A stretch of 64,000 nucleotides of DNA from Acidobacteriota bacterium. GTDB lineage: Bacteria > Acidobacteriota > Blastocatellia > Pyrinomonadales > Pyrinomonadaceae. Numbering within the stretch: the first letter of the stretch is position 1; the number at the start of each line of letters is the position of its first letter. The stretch spans positions 1 to 64,000 of the forward strand of contig QHXN01000053.1 in the NCBI GenBank assembly GCA_003222975.1, given 5' to 3'. Below are positions 19,560 through 30,977 of the stretch, piece after piece. Made by a program: the position numbers and the translations under genes. The notes under the pieces were generated by a model. The model had not been told where the DNA came from. It did not search any database and was given only the letters and a program-made list of their open reading frames with translations.

Positions 19560-20584
19560 CAATCGAGAATCGTCCCGTAGAGTCGCAGGCGGCTGACGCC
19601 GCCGTCGGGGAAGATTTGAAAGCGCGCGTGCGTCGCCGTGCCCGCGTCTTGCAACTCCTCCTCGAAGAAGTGGCGCGTGTGCGCCTGAAGGCGCGTGCGC
19701 GGCAGAAGCTCCCGCCAGCTTAATGAATCGAGTGCCGCGATGTCGTTAACGCTTTCGCCCATGTCGCCTGTGCCTTCGGGCGCGCAGGCCGCTTCGAGCG
19801 AGCAGCTTTCGGGGTAGTTGCCCTTGAAGTGCGACGTGTCAACTTCGACGCGGACGACGCGGCCCGCCGCGCCGAGACGGACGACGCACCAGTCGTGGCC
19901 GGGGCCTCGGCGGCGCTTAGTCTCCCAGCCGTCGCTCATGTCGGCGGCACGACCGGGCATGATGAGGTTCTGTCGGCCTCCGAAGAACTCGTCGCTCGTC
20001 GCGACGACGAGGCCACCCTGCTCGACCGACGCGAGGTCAACGAGGCCGCCCGCGCGTTTGATGCGCCCCCAGTCGGGCAGGACTTCGCCGTGGATGCGCA
20101 GGCGCGCGACGCCCCCGTCCGGGTAAATCTTGAAGCGCAGGTGCGTGAACCTTTCGTTTGAAGAGACGGCGAAAGGGTTCAGCGAGTCGCCTTGCAGGCG
20201 CGAGGGCGGAAGAATCTCGACCCACTCGACTCCCTCGCCCGTCAACTCTTCGACGGTCGCGTTGCCTTCGGCGGCGCAGGCTTCGAGCGAGCAGCTTTCG
20301 GGGTAGTTGCCGCGGAAGAAGCTCGTGTCCACGACGACGCCCCGCACGCGCCCCGGCAGGCCGAGGCGAATCAGACACCAGTCGAAGCCGGGCGTGCGCC
20401 GACGCCTCGACTCCCAGCCGTCCATCCACTTGCCGCGCTCCGTGTACTTGCCCTCGACGAAGACCGGCGCGCTCGCCTTCAACAGATTCTCCTTCGGCGC
20501 GAAGAAGTCGTCGTTGGCGAACAAGACCGCTCCGCCGACGCGCTCCGCGGCGAGGTCAATGAGATTCGAGAAGTCCGGCATCAT
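19559..20584 (-). CDS. alc: allantoicase
   Basis: Hydrolyses allantoate to ureidoglycolate and urea. The 341 residues form the family's two-fold repeat: each half carries a GGAVLFANDDFF/QGGLVVATSDEFFGG opening, a GWESRRRR/GWETKRRR segment, a GNYPESCSLEA motif and a final FKIYPDGGVARLRIHG/FQIFPDGGVSRLRLYG strand. Two ATG codons stand in tandem at the start, preceded by GAGAGA. The gene begins nine bases after allB and overlaps uraD by one base. Confidence 0.95.
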   Translation of the reverse strand: MMPDFSNLIDLAAERVGGAVLFANDDFFAPKENLLKASAPVFVEGKYTERGKWMDGWESRRRRTPGFDWCLIRLGLPGRVRGVVVDTSFFRGNYPESCSLEACAAEGNATVEELTGEGVEWVEILPPSRLQGDSLNPFAVSSNERFTHLRFKIYPDGGVARLRIHGEVLPDWGRIKRAGGLVDLASVEQGGLVVATSDEFFGGRQNLIMPGRAADMSDGWETKRRRGPGHDWCVVRLGAAGRVVRVEVDTSHFKGNYPESCSLEAACAPEGTGDMGESVNDIAALDSLSWRELLPRTRLQAHTRHFFEEELQDAGTATHARFQIFPDGGVSRLRLYGTILD

Positions 20585-20593
20585 TTCTCTCGG

Positions 20594-22015
20594 TCAGTCT
20601 TCAAAACTTTCCACGTCATCAAACACGTCTGAGCTTTTCCCCTCGTCTCCGCGCTTGAGCAGACGACCCGTCGGCCTTTCGGAGAAATGGCCGCGCTCGT
20701 AGATTTTCTCGCCGCGCAGGTAGGTCGCCTCGACCACGCCGCTCAAGGTCTGTCCGTCGTAGGGCGTGAGCTTGTGGCGGTGCTCGTTGATTTCGGGCGC
20801 GACGACAAACGCCGCTTCGGGATCGAAGAAGACGAGGTCTGCCTCGCGGCCCGGCGCGATTGAGCCTTTGCGCAGGTCGAGACCGGCGAGACGCGCCGGC
20901 TCGTGCGCGAGCCAGCGCGCGAGGTCTTCGAGCGCAAAGCCGCGCCGTCGCGCCTCAGTCCACACTACGGCCAGACGGAACTGCAAGGACGAGATGCCGC
21001 CCCACGCTTTCAGAAAATCACCCTCCTGTCGCCGCTTCATCTCCGGCGGGCAGGGCGAGTGGTCGGAGACGACCATCGAGATTGTGCCTTCGCGCAAAGC
21101 CTCCCACAGACGTTCTTGATTCTCGCGCTCGCGCACGGGCGGGCAACACTTGAACTCGGTCGCGCCGTCCGCAATCCCTTCGGCGGCGAAGGCGAGGTAG
21201 TGCGGGCAGGTCTCCGCCGAAAGGGGCAGCCCCTCCCGCTTCGCTTCGCGCAAGAGCGGGAGGGCGTCCGCCGACGAGTGATGAACGATGTGGACACGCG
21301 CGCCCGTCTCGCGGCACAAGCCAATCATCAGCGCGACGGCCTCGTCCTCGGCCTCGCGCGGGCGCGAGCGCAGGAACGTTTCGTAGCAGCGCGGATCGCC
21401 GCCCGTCTCGCCGGCGCAGCAGGCGGCTAGCGCACGCTCGACCGGCCCCGGCAACTCTGCGTGAACGATGAGCGGCACGCCGAGACGCGCCAGCTCGAAC
21501 ATCGAGGGGCGCAGCTCATTCTCCGTCACCGGGGGGAACTCTTCGACGCCGGAGGGGATGAGGAAACATTTGAAGCCGACGACGCCCGCCGCGTGGAGCG
21601 GCGCGAGCTGTTGCAGATTCCCCGGCACGACGCCGCCCCAGAAGGCCACGTCAACGCGGCACTGTCCCCGCGCCGCTCCGAGCTTTTGCCTGAAGCCTTC
21701 GAGCGTGGTCGTCGGCGGGACGCTGTTGAGCGGCATGTCAACGATTGTGGTCGTGCCGCCCCGCGCCGCCGCGCGAGTCGCCGTCTTGAAGCCCTCCCAG
21801 CGCGTGCGCCCAGGCTCGTTCACGTGCACGTGCGAGTCCACCAGCCCCGGCAACACCACGCTCTCGCCCGCCTCCACGACCTTGCAGCCTTGCGGCACGT
21901 CGTCGAACGGGCGCACGGCGACGACGCGCCCGCGGTGGACGTAGATCGAGGCCGCCTGCACCGAGCCGGGCGTGACGACGCGTTGGCCGCGGACGACGAA
22001 GTCGGACGAAGGCAT
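20594..22015 (-). CDS. allB: allantoinase
   Basis: Cyclic amidohydrolase that opens allantoin to allantoate. The 473-residue protein has the binuclear-metal motif GLVDSHVHVNEPGR (H62, H64), the lysine expected to be carbamylated (K149 in VGFKCFLIPSG), and later metal histidines in VHAELPG and VHHSSAD. The aspartate lies in VVSDHSPC. FKTATRAAARGGTTTIVDMP is characteristic of the AllB branch rather than dihydroorotase. It is the first gene of the urate operon; its promoter must lie in the 153-bp gap shared with the divergent gene. Confidence 0.95.
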   Translation of the reverse strand: MPSSDFVVRGQRVVTPGSVQAASIYVHRGRVVAVRPFDDVPQGCKVVEAGESVVLPGLVDSHVHVNEPGRTRWEGFKTATRAAARGGTTTIVDMPLNSVPPTTTLEGFRQKLGAARGQCRVDVAFWGGVVPGNLQQLAPLHAAGVVGFKCFLIPSGVEEFPPVTENELRPSMFELARLGVPLIVHAELPGPVERALAACCAGETGGDPRCYETFLRSRPREAEDEAVALMIGLCRETGARVHIVHHSSADALPLLREAKREGLPLSAETCPHYLAFAAEGIADGATEFKCCPPVRERENQERLWEALREGTISMVVSDHSPCPPEMKRRQEGDFLKAWGGISSLQFRLAVVWTEARRRGFALEDLARWLAHEPARLAGLDLRKGSIAPGREADLVFFDPEAAFVVAPEINEHRHKLTPYDGQTLSGVVEATYLRGEKIYERGHFSERPTGRLLKRGDEGKSSDVFDDVESFED

Positions 22016-22168
22016 GACGGGAACTTAAAACATAACTCGGCATTTTTGGCAACGCGTTAGAACCCACTTCGGCGGCGTGTCAGAAACGCCGCGCGCGGGC
22101 GGCGGCCTCGCGCGCGCCGGACGCGCTGCGGTAGAATGCTCCGGCCCGCCCCGCAGGCGAGGAGAAAA

Positions 22169-23614
22169 ATGAGAACGACGCTCAACGAAGATTCGACGCG
22201 AGAGACGACCGCGCGCCTCGGCGAGGCCAACCGAGAGTTCGCCGCCTGCTACCCCGGCGAGTCTCTGCGCCGCCAGCCCGTCCACACGGTTTACGGCGGC
22301 GCGCACCTCTTCAAGTCCGACACCACGCCGCGCCTCGGCGCGCTCGCCCTGCGCGCGCTCGAAGCCTACGCGCCGAACTTCGCCTCATTCGCGCGCGCGC
22401 TTGCGCTGCCCGGCTCGGACGAGCTGCCCGACTCGGTCGCGGACGACTCGACCGTGCGCGCGGCAATTGAACAGGACGAGGCCGCGTTCCGCCGCGAGCA
22501 CAAAGGCGTGTGGCTGGCGCACAACGTTTACACGCGAGTCGTCGAGAAGCTCAGGCGCGAGGCGGTCGAGGACTTCCGCATAGACTTCGAGGACGGCTAC
22601 GGCAACCGCCCCGATACGGAAGAGGACGGCCACGCCGAGTCGGCGGCGCGCGAGGTGGCGCGCGGCATGAAAGAGGGCACGCTCCCGCCCTTCGTCGGCA
22701 TCCGCATCAAGCCCTTCACCGAAGAACTGTACGCGCGCTCCTTACGCACGCTCGACATCTTCCTCTCGACGCTCGTCGCGGAGACCGGCGGGCGGCTCGC
22801 GGACAACTTCGTCGTCACGCTCCCCAAGATCACAGTCCCCGAACAGGTCGCCGCGCTCGCCACTATCTTCGATAAGTTTGAAGAGGCGAGCGGTCTCGCC
22901 GCCGGCGCGCTGAGGATGGAGATGATGGTTGAGACGACGCAATCAATCATCAACCGACGCGGCGAATCGAACCTGCCCATCCTCCTCGAAGCCGCGCGAG
23001 GTCGCTGCGCGGCGGCGCACTTCGGCACATACGACTACACGGCGAGCTGCCAGATAACGGCGGCGCACCAGCACATGACGCACCCCGCCTGCGACTTCGC
23101 GCGCCACATGATGCAGGTCGCCTTTGGCGGCACGGGCGTCTGGCTCTCCGACGGCGCGACCAACATCATGCCCGTCCCCTCGCACCGCGCGAGCGCGGGC
23201 GGCTCGCTCACAGAGGAACAGGAGGAAGAGAACCGCCGCACCGTCCACCGCGCCTGGCGGCTGCATTACGAACACATACAGCACTCGCTCACCAACGCCT
23301 TCTACCAGGGCTGGGACTTGCACCCCGCGCAACTGCCCACGCGCTACGCAGCCGTTTACACCTTCTTCCTCGAAAGCCTCGAACCCGCTTCGGAGCGCCT
23401 CAGCAACTTCGTCGAGAAGGCCGCGCGCGCCACGCTCGTCGGTGACGTGTTCGACGACGCCGCCACGGGCCAGGGCCTGCTCAACTACTTCCTGCGCGCC
23501 ATCAACTGCGGCGCGGTCTCCGAGCAGGAGGCCGTCCGGCTGACGGGGCTGACCCGCGACGAGTTTCGTTCCGGCTCGTTCGTCAGGATTCTGAAGAACC
23601 GGCAACGCCTGTAA
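22169..23614 (+). CDS. DUF6986-type protein, citrate-lyase/aldolase-like TIM barrel
   Basis: A 481-residue cytoplasmic protein. Conserved-looking segments are GVWLAHNVYTRV, FRIDFEDGYGNRPDTEED, TLPKITVPEQV, MMVETTQSI, AAHFGTYDYTASCQITAAH and FARHMMQVAF. The acidic DFEDG, PK and MVET segments recall the HpcH/HpaI and citrate-lyase beta superfamily, which cleave or form C-C bonds at 2-oxo acids such as glyoxylate. The family is, from memory, DUF6986, sometimes labelled phosphoenolpyruvate kinase without proof. Its divergent position next to allB suggests it handles a product of allantoin breakdown. GGAGA eight bases before ATG fixes the start; an upstream in-frame extension lacks support. Confidence 0.7.
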   Translation: MRTTLNEDSTRETTARLGEANREFAACYPGESLRRQPVHTVYGGAHLFKSDTTPRLGALALRALEAYAPNFASFARALALPGSDELPDSVADDSTVRAAIEQDEAAFRREHKGVWLAHNVYTRVVEKLRREAVEDFRIDFEDGYGNRPDTEEDGHAESAAREVARGMKEGTLPPFVGIRIKPFTEELYARSLRTLDIFLSTLVAETGGRLADNFVVTLPKITVPEQVAALATIFDKFEEASGLAAGALRMEMMVETTQSIINRRGESNLPILLEAARGRCAAAHFGTYDYTASCQITAAHQHMTHPACDFARHMMQVAFGGTGVWLSDGATNIMPVPSHRASAGGSLTEEQEEENRRTVHRAWRLHYEHIQHSLTNAFYQGWDLHPAQLPTRYAAVYTFFLESLEPASERLSNFVEKAARATLVGDVFDDAATGQGLLNYFLRAINCGAVSEQEAVRLTGLTRDEFRSGSFVRILKNRQRL

Positions 23615-23766
23615 GGCCGTCGGAGTGTGAAGCGGCTCACAGGTCGCCGTCCAAACAATCTCAACATTTTCTCCGCAACTCGCCCGCGCCGATTGGTACT
23701 ATCCTTGCCTCTCCTCACGCCGCGAGGGTTTGGCTGTAAAAAAAATAGTTCGTTAGGAGGTGAGGC

Positions 23767-23958
23767 ATGTACTTCGTCAAGCGAGGCGGTACTGTGTGTC
23801 ACGTCCTGAGTGACCATCGAACCGGGGCCGCGCCGTGCGGGGTTAAACTGAGCAGCCTGGAACTGTCATTATATAAAGCGGGGAAGCCGACGCCGCAGAT
23901 CAACGCCGACAGGCCGGCGGGAGTCCCGCTCTGTAAGCACTGCGAGAAGCGCCTTTGA
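23767..23958 (+). CDS. small Cys-rich protein, possible zinc-binding
   Basis: A 63-residue protein, MYFVKRGGTVCHVLS and so on, with four cysteines: C11, C24 and the C-terminal pair LCKHCEKRL (C55, C58). Two separated Cys plus a CxxC pair could form one zinc site. An excellent Shine-Dalgarno (TTAGGAGGTGAGGC before ATG) argues that it is translated although it stands alone. It has no signal peptide and no membrane helix. I do not recognise the family; rubredoxin- or zinc-ribbon-like folds are possible. Confidence 0.65.
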   Translation: MYFVKRGGTVCHVLSDHRTGAAPCGVKLSSLELSLYKAGKPTPQINADRPAGVPLCKHCEKRL

Positions 23959-24046
23959 GGAGTCGGCGACTGCTCGGCGGCGCTTTTCCCGCCCGCGGCT
24001 GCGACGATGCTCGGGCGCACGCGACCACCCCGCTCGTTTATGAATC

Positions 24047-24202
24047 TCAGGGAAAGATGAGGGTCAGCAGCGTGATGACCGCGGCTGTGATGAGCGCGCG
24101 CCGGTTGATGCGCCGCGACTTGGCGCGCAGACGCTCGATTAGTTTCTCGTCGTCGAGTTTTTCTTCGCCCGCGTCCATGTTGCGCGTCCCGCGCGCGGCC
24201 AT
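24047..24202 (-). CDS. small single-pass membrane protein
   Basis: A 51-residue reading frame that starts six bases after the stop of the preceding small gene. The sequence is MAARGTRNMDAGEEKLDDEK, a charged helix, then INRRALITAAVITLLTLIFP, one membrane helix at the extreme C-terminus. A second ATG (Met9) could also be used. The tight spacing and the clear amphipathic-then-hydrophobic layout support a real gene at the end of the efflux operon. The function is unknown. Confidence 0.55.
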   Translation of the reverse strand: MAARGTRNMDAGEEKLDDEKLIERLRAKSRRINRRALITAAVITLLTLIFP

Positions 24203-24208
24203 CGCGAT

Positions 24209-24418
24209 TCAGGTCTTCTCGCGCGCCTGCAAGAGTCCGAGGCCCGCGATCCAGACTGGGAAGAAGACGACGAGGCGGAGCAGCCGGGGCGCGCCCGTCA
24301 CCACCAGCAAGAAGGCGACCGAGACGCCGACCGTGAGCGCGACGACGCCGAGCAAGCGCCGCTTCCTTCGCTCGCGCGGGCCGATGTTGGTCGCGTCGTC
24401 ATTTTGCGCCGTGCCCAT
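24209..24418 (-). CDS. small membrane protein in efflux operon
   Basis: A 69-residue protein whose ATG directly follows the stop of the upstream lipoprotein gene. A polar, basic N-terminus (GPRERRKRRLLG) precedes two hydrophobic segments, VVALTVGVSVAFLLVVTG and LVVFFPVWIAGLGLLQ, so it is probably a two-helix hairpin with both ends inside. No family is recognised. Position at the end of an RND efflux operon suggests an accessory role, which is inference only. Confidence 0.6.
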   Translation of the reverse strand: MGTAQNDDATNIGPRERRKRRLLGVVALTVGVSVAFLLVVTGAPRLLRLVVFFPVWIAGLGLLQAREKT

Positions 24419-25120
24419 TCATTGACCCCCGGCGCGAAGGGTCGCGAGCGGCTGCCCCAATGTCACCACGTCGCCCTCGCGCACGTTGACGACGGCCACG
24501 CGTCCGGCGGACGTGGCGCGTGCGACGACTGTTTGCTCCGCCGGAACCGACCGGGCGGTCGTCCCGTTCAACTGCTGCTGCCGCGCCGCGACGAGGCCCG
24601 ACTGCGCCGACTGCGCGGACGCCTGCGCGCGCTGGAGGCGCTGCTCGGCGCGCTCGTAAACGGCGCGCGCTCCGTCCAACTCGCCCTGCGAGGCCTGGCC
24701 CGCGGCGACGAGCGGCGCAAGCCTCTGCACCTCGACCTCGGCGCGCACGACCTCGGCGCGCGCCGACTCGGTCTCGTTCTGCGCCGTGCCGATGTTCTTC
24801 GCGGCGCGCGCCACGGGGTCTTCCGTCGGCGAGACCAGAGCGCCCTGCGGCTGCGTCCTGACGGCGATCTCGATTATCCCTGCGCCCTCGTTCACCGCCG
24901 CGCCCTCGCTCACCAGCACGCGCCGCACGACTCCCGCCGAGGGCGCGTTCACGACGACGATGCCGACCGACTCGTCGCCTGCGCCCGCGCCGCCCGAACG
25001 ACACGCCGCCGACACGCAGACGAGCAGGAGCGCGAGGGCGAGCGCCGGCCCGCGTTGAAGAGATGCGGGCCGGCGCGGCAGTAATGCGCGTGGGTGTTGA
25101 AGGAGGCGACCACCTTTCAT
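24419..25120 (-). CDS. short biotinyl-lipoyl-like adaptor lipoprotein
   Basis: A 233-residue exported protein related to membrane-fusion (HlyD/MFP) adaptors. A long basic leader runs into a hydrophobic stretch ending VSAAC, with Cys40 as the likely lipid anchor. Residues about 50-90 and 205-233 are the two halves of a lipoyl-like barrel (APSAGVVRRVLVSEGAAVNEG; ATSAGRVAVVNVREGDVVTLGQPLATL), with a coiled-coil hairpin between (about 110-190). The beta-barrel and membrane-proximal domains of normal adaptors are missing. It starts 16 bases after the TolC gene and is a second, reduced adaptor in the same operon. Confidence 0.75.
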   Translation of the reverse strand: MKGGRLLQHPRALLPRRPASLQRGPALALALLLVCVSAACRSGGAGAGDESVGIVVVNAPSAGVVRRVLVSEGAAVNEGAGIIEIAVRTQPQGALVSPTEDPVARAAKNIGTAQNETESARAEVVRAEVEVQRLAPLVAAGQASQGELDGARAVYERAEQRLQRAQASAQSAQSGLVAARQQQLNGTTARSVPAEQTVVARATSAGRVAVVNVREGDVVTLGQPLATLRAGGQ

Positions 25121-25136
25121 CAGGGTTTGCCTCTCT

Positions 25137-27534
<2,398 letters not shown>

Positions 27535-27560
<26 letters not shown>

Positions 27561-30500
27561 ATCTGTCCTTCTGCTTTTGTCGGGAGAGCGTGCCGCCCGT
27601 CGGCTTCTGCCTGCGGGAGAGGGAGGCGGCGACGGAGGCGTAGGCTTGCGATGCGCGGCGGCCCAAGCCGCCCTTGAAGTCGTCGAAGCCCGCGCCGACG
27701 CGAGACCACACGCCCGCCTCCTTCGCGTCCTCGAACAGCGAGTAGAAGACGGGCACGGCCAGGAGCGTCAGCAGCAGGCACAGACTTTGGCCGCCGACGA
27801 CGAGCACGCCGATTGAACGGTTCGTGGCCGCGCCCGCGCCGCTCCCCAGGATGAGCGGGATCATGCCGGCGACGAGCGCGATGGTCGTCATCAGGATGGG
27901 GCGCAGGCGGTCGCGGTTGGCCTGGATGATCGCGCCGTGGCGCTCCATGCCGTGCGAGCGCAGGTCGTTCGTGTGGGAAATCTGGAGGATCGCGTTCTTC
28001 TTGACGATGCCGAAGAGGACGAGGATGCCGAGCGCCGAGAAGATGTTCAGCTTCTGCCCGGCGATGAAGGTCGAGAGCAGCGCGAAGGGAATCGCGAGCG
28101 GCAGCGTCAGCAGAATCGTCACGGGGTGGATGAACGACTCGAACTGCGCCGCGAGCACCAGGTACATGAAGATGAAGGAGAGGATGAAGGCGAGCATGAA
28201 GTAGTAGTTCGCCTGCCCCAACTGCTTCGACTGCCCCGTGACGCCCGTCGTGTAGCCGGCCTCCATGTGGATGTCGCCCGCCGCCTGCTGGATCGCCTTC
28301 AGGGCCTCGGTCTCCGAGCCATTGGGCGAGACCGAAGCCGTGATGGTCACCTGGCGCTGCCGGTTGATGCGGTCAATCGAGGTCGGGCTTGTGCCCTCTT
28401 CGAGGCGCACGACCTTCGACAGCTCCACGGTTCCGCCCTTCGCCGTCGGAACCGTGAGCTGGTTGAGCAGGTCTGTGTTCTGTCTGTAGCGGTCTTCGGC
28501 CATCAGCACAACGTCGTACTGATCCGACCCCTCGCTGTACGTCGAGACGCGCGAGCCGGCGACCATCGTGTTGAGAACCTGCGCGATGTCGCCGGCCTTG
28601 ATGCCGAGGTCTGCCGCGCGCTGGCGGTCAATGACGACGCGGGCTTCCGGGTTGCCGAGTACGAGCGAGCGGTCGGCGTCCTGCACGTTCGGGTTCTGTT
28701 TGATCTTGTTGAGTATGTCCTGCGAATACTTGTCCAGCTTGTCGAGGTCGGGGCCGCTGATGTAGAAGGCGAGCGAGCCGGAGCGCCCCCCCCCGATGGC
28801 GCTCGAAATCGAGGAGATGGCCGACGCGCCGATGAACAAGTCCTTCGGGTAGCGGCGCGTGATGGCGCGCGTGCGCTGGATGATGTCGGCCTGCGAGAGC
28901 TTGCGGTCGGCGGGCGGCTTCAGGCGCACGGTGATCTGGCCCGTGTTCGGGGAAGCCTGGCCGCCGAAGCCGGCGATGGCGAGCGTCGCCTCGACGCCGG
29001 GAACCTGCTCGCGTATGTCGCGCGCGATGTGGTCGAGTATGGATTGCGTGGCCGGGAGGCTCGTGCCCTGCGGCGCGCGCAAGGAGACCTGGAACGAGGA
29101 CTCGTCCTCGTCCGGCAGGAAGTTGATGCCGGCGAGCTTGTACATCGGGTAGATCGAGATGATGACGACGGCGCTCACCAGGACGACCACCCAGCGGTGG
29201 GCCATTGACCATTCGAGCAGCCACTTGTAGGTGCGGTCAATCGGTCGGTAGAAGCGCGACTCCTTCGATGACCTCTCCTCAGCCTTCTCCGCGTGCTCCT
29301 CCGGCTTCTCGTCTTCGGGGTTCGTGCCCTCGCCCGTCGCGGCGAAGGCCGCTGGCCCCGCGGGCAGAGGCTCCTCCTTCTGCGTCTTGATCCAGCGCGC
29401 CGCGAGCATCGGCGTGAGTGTGAAGGAGACGACCAGGGAGACGGCGATGGCCGCCGCCGAGGTCAGGCCGAACGAGGACATGAAGCGCCCGACGATGCCG
29501 CCCATGAAGCCGACGGGCAGGAAGACGGCGAGCAGGGAGAGCGTCGTGGCGAGGACGGCGAGGCCGATCTCGCGCGTGCCCTCGATGGCCGCTTGGAAGG
29601 GGTGCATCCCCTTCTCCTCGACGAAGCGGTAGATGTTCTCCAGCACCACGATGGCGTCGTCAATCACGATGCCGACCATCAGGGTGAGCGCGAGCATCGT
29701 CATCTGGTTGAGCGAGTAGCCGACGGCGGCGAGGAAGGCGAAGGCGGCGATGATCGAGGTCGGGATGGCGATGGCCGAGATGATCGTCGAGCGGAAGTTC
29801 CACAGGAAGATGAAGACGACGAGCGCCGCGAGCAGGCCGCCGATGATCAAGTGCTCTTCGATGGCGCGCAGAGAGTTCTCGATGAACTCCGACTGGTCGC
29901 GGACGATTGCGAACTTGAGGTCGTGCGGCAGCGTCGGGATGACCTCGGCCATGCGCTGCTTGACGGCGTTGATGACGGCGACGGTGTTCGAGCCGGACTG
30001 CTTGCGGATGGCGAGCGTGACGGCGGGGCCGCCGTTCAAGCTCGAAATCGAGCCGGGGTCAACGCCGCTGTCCTCGGCCTGGCCGATGTCCCCGATCTTG
30101 ACGGGGTAGCCGTTCTTGTTGACGACGACCAGGTCGTTGAAGTCCTCGACCTTCGTCACGCGGCTCATCGTGCGCAACGTGACGGTCTTCGACCCCTCGT
30201 TGACGCGCCCGCCCGGCAGCTCAAGGTTCTGCGCCTTGAGCGCGTTCGCCACGTCAACGGTCGAGAGGTTGTAGGCTTGCAGGCGGTCGGGGTCAATGTG
30301 GATGTTGATCTGGCGCTGGCGCGCGCCGTAAACGAACACGTCGCCGACGCCGTAGGCCGATTCGACGCGCTTGACGAGCTGGTTCTGCGCGATGTCCGTG
30401 AGTTGCAGGACGGAGTAGGGGCCGGTCATCGAGTAGAGGATGATCGGCTGCGCGTCCGGGTCTGACTTCTGGATGATGGGCGGGTCGGCGGTCTGCGGCA

Positions 30501-30858
30501 GGCGGTTCAGGACGGTGTTGACCTTGTCGCGCACCTCCTGCGTCGCCACGTCCGGGTCTTTCGAGAGGTCGAAGCTGATGGTGATGGACGAGCGGCCCGT
30601 GCTGGAGCTTGAGCGCAGCTCGTCAATGCCGGTCGCGGTGTTGACCGCGCCTTCCAAAACGTCCGTCACCTCCGACTCCATCTCGGCGGGGGCCGCGCCC
30701 ACGTTGGTCGTGTTCACCGAGACGGTCGGGATGTCAATCTTCGGGAAGCGGTCAACGCCGAGCGTGAAGAATGAAAAGCCGCCGACCACCGTCAGCGCGA
30801 GGATGATGACCGTGGCAAATACGGGTCGGCGAACGCAAATTTCAGCTAATTTCTGCAT
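27535..30858 (-). CDS. RND efflux transporter permease (AcrB/HAE1 type)
   Basis: Inner-membrane proton-driven drug or solute exporter, 1107 residues, forming trimers with the adaptor and TolC partners of the operon. It starts MQKLAEICVRRPVFATVI, as HAE1 pumps do, with RFPKIDIPTVSV after the first helix. The proton-relay aspartates sit in GIVIDDAIVVLENIYRF (around residue 400). Two periplasmic porter loops and twelve helices can be traced, with a charged EDEKPEEHAEKAEERSSKE linker between the halves. The C-terminus is basic. The stop codon overlaps the TolC start region by 26 bases. The substrate is unknown. Confidence 0.93.
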
Positions 30859-30869
30859 AACGCTTCGCT

Positions 30870-30977
30870 AGTTCAAAGTTAAAAAGTCCGAAGTTCAAAG
30901 TCCGCCTTGCCCGCCGGTTCAAGGTTCAGAGTTCAGATGCCGCAGACTTTGAACCTTGAACTTTTAACTTTAAACTT
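30870..30977. repeat. microsatellite-armed palindrome, GTTCAAAG word
   Basis: The left arm (30870-30904) and right arm (30943-30977) are near complements made of degenerate AGTTCAAAGTTAAAAAGTCC units. The loop of about 38 bases contains further GTTCAAGGTTCAGAGTTCAG units. The right end overlaps the stop codon of the adaptor gene and the left end lies 11 bases before the RND start, so the element fills the whole intergenic spacer. Confidence 0.85.

Noticed and set aside
23627-23809. 60-codon frame overlapping the start of the small Cys-rich gene
   Set aside because: No ribosome-binding site and no protein-like pattern; the frame at 23767 has a far stronger start.
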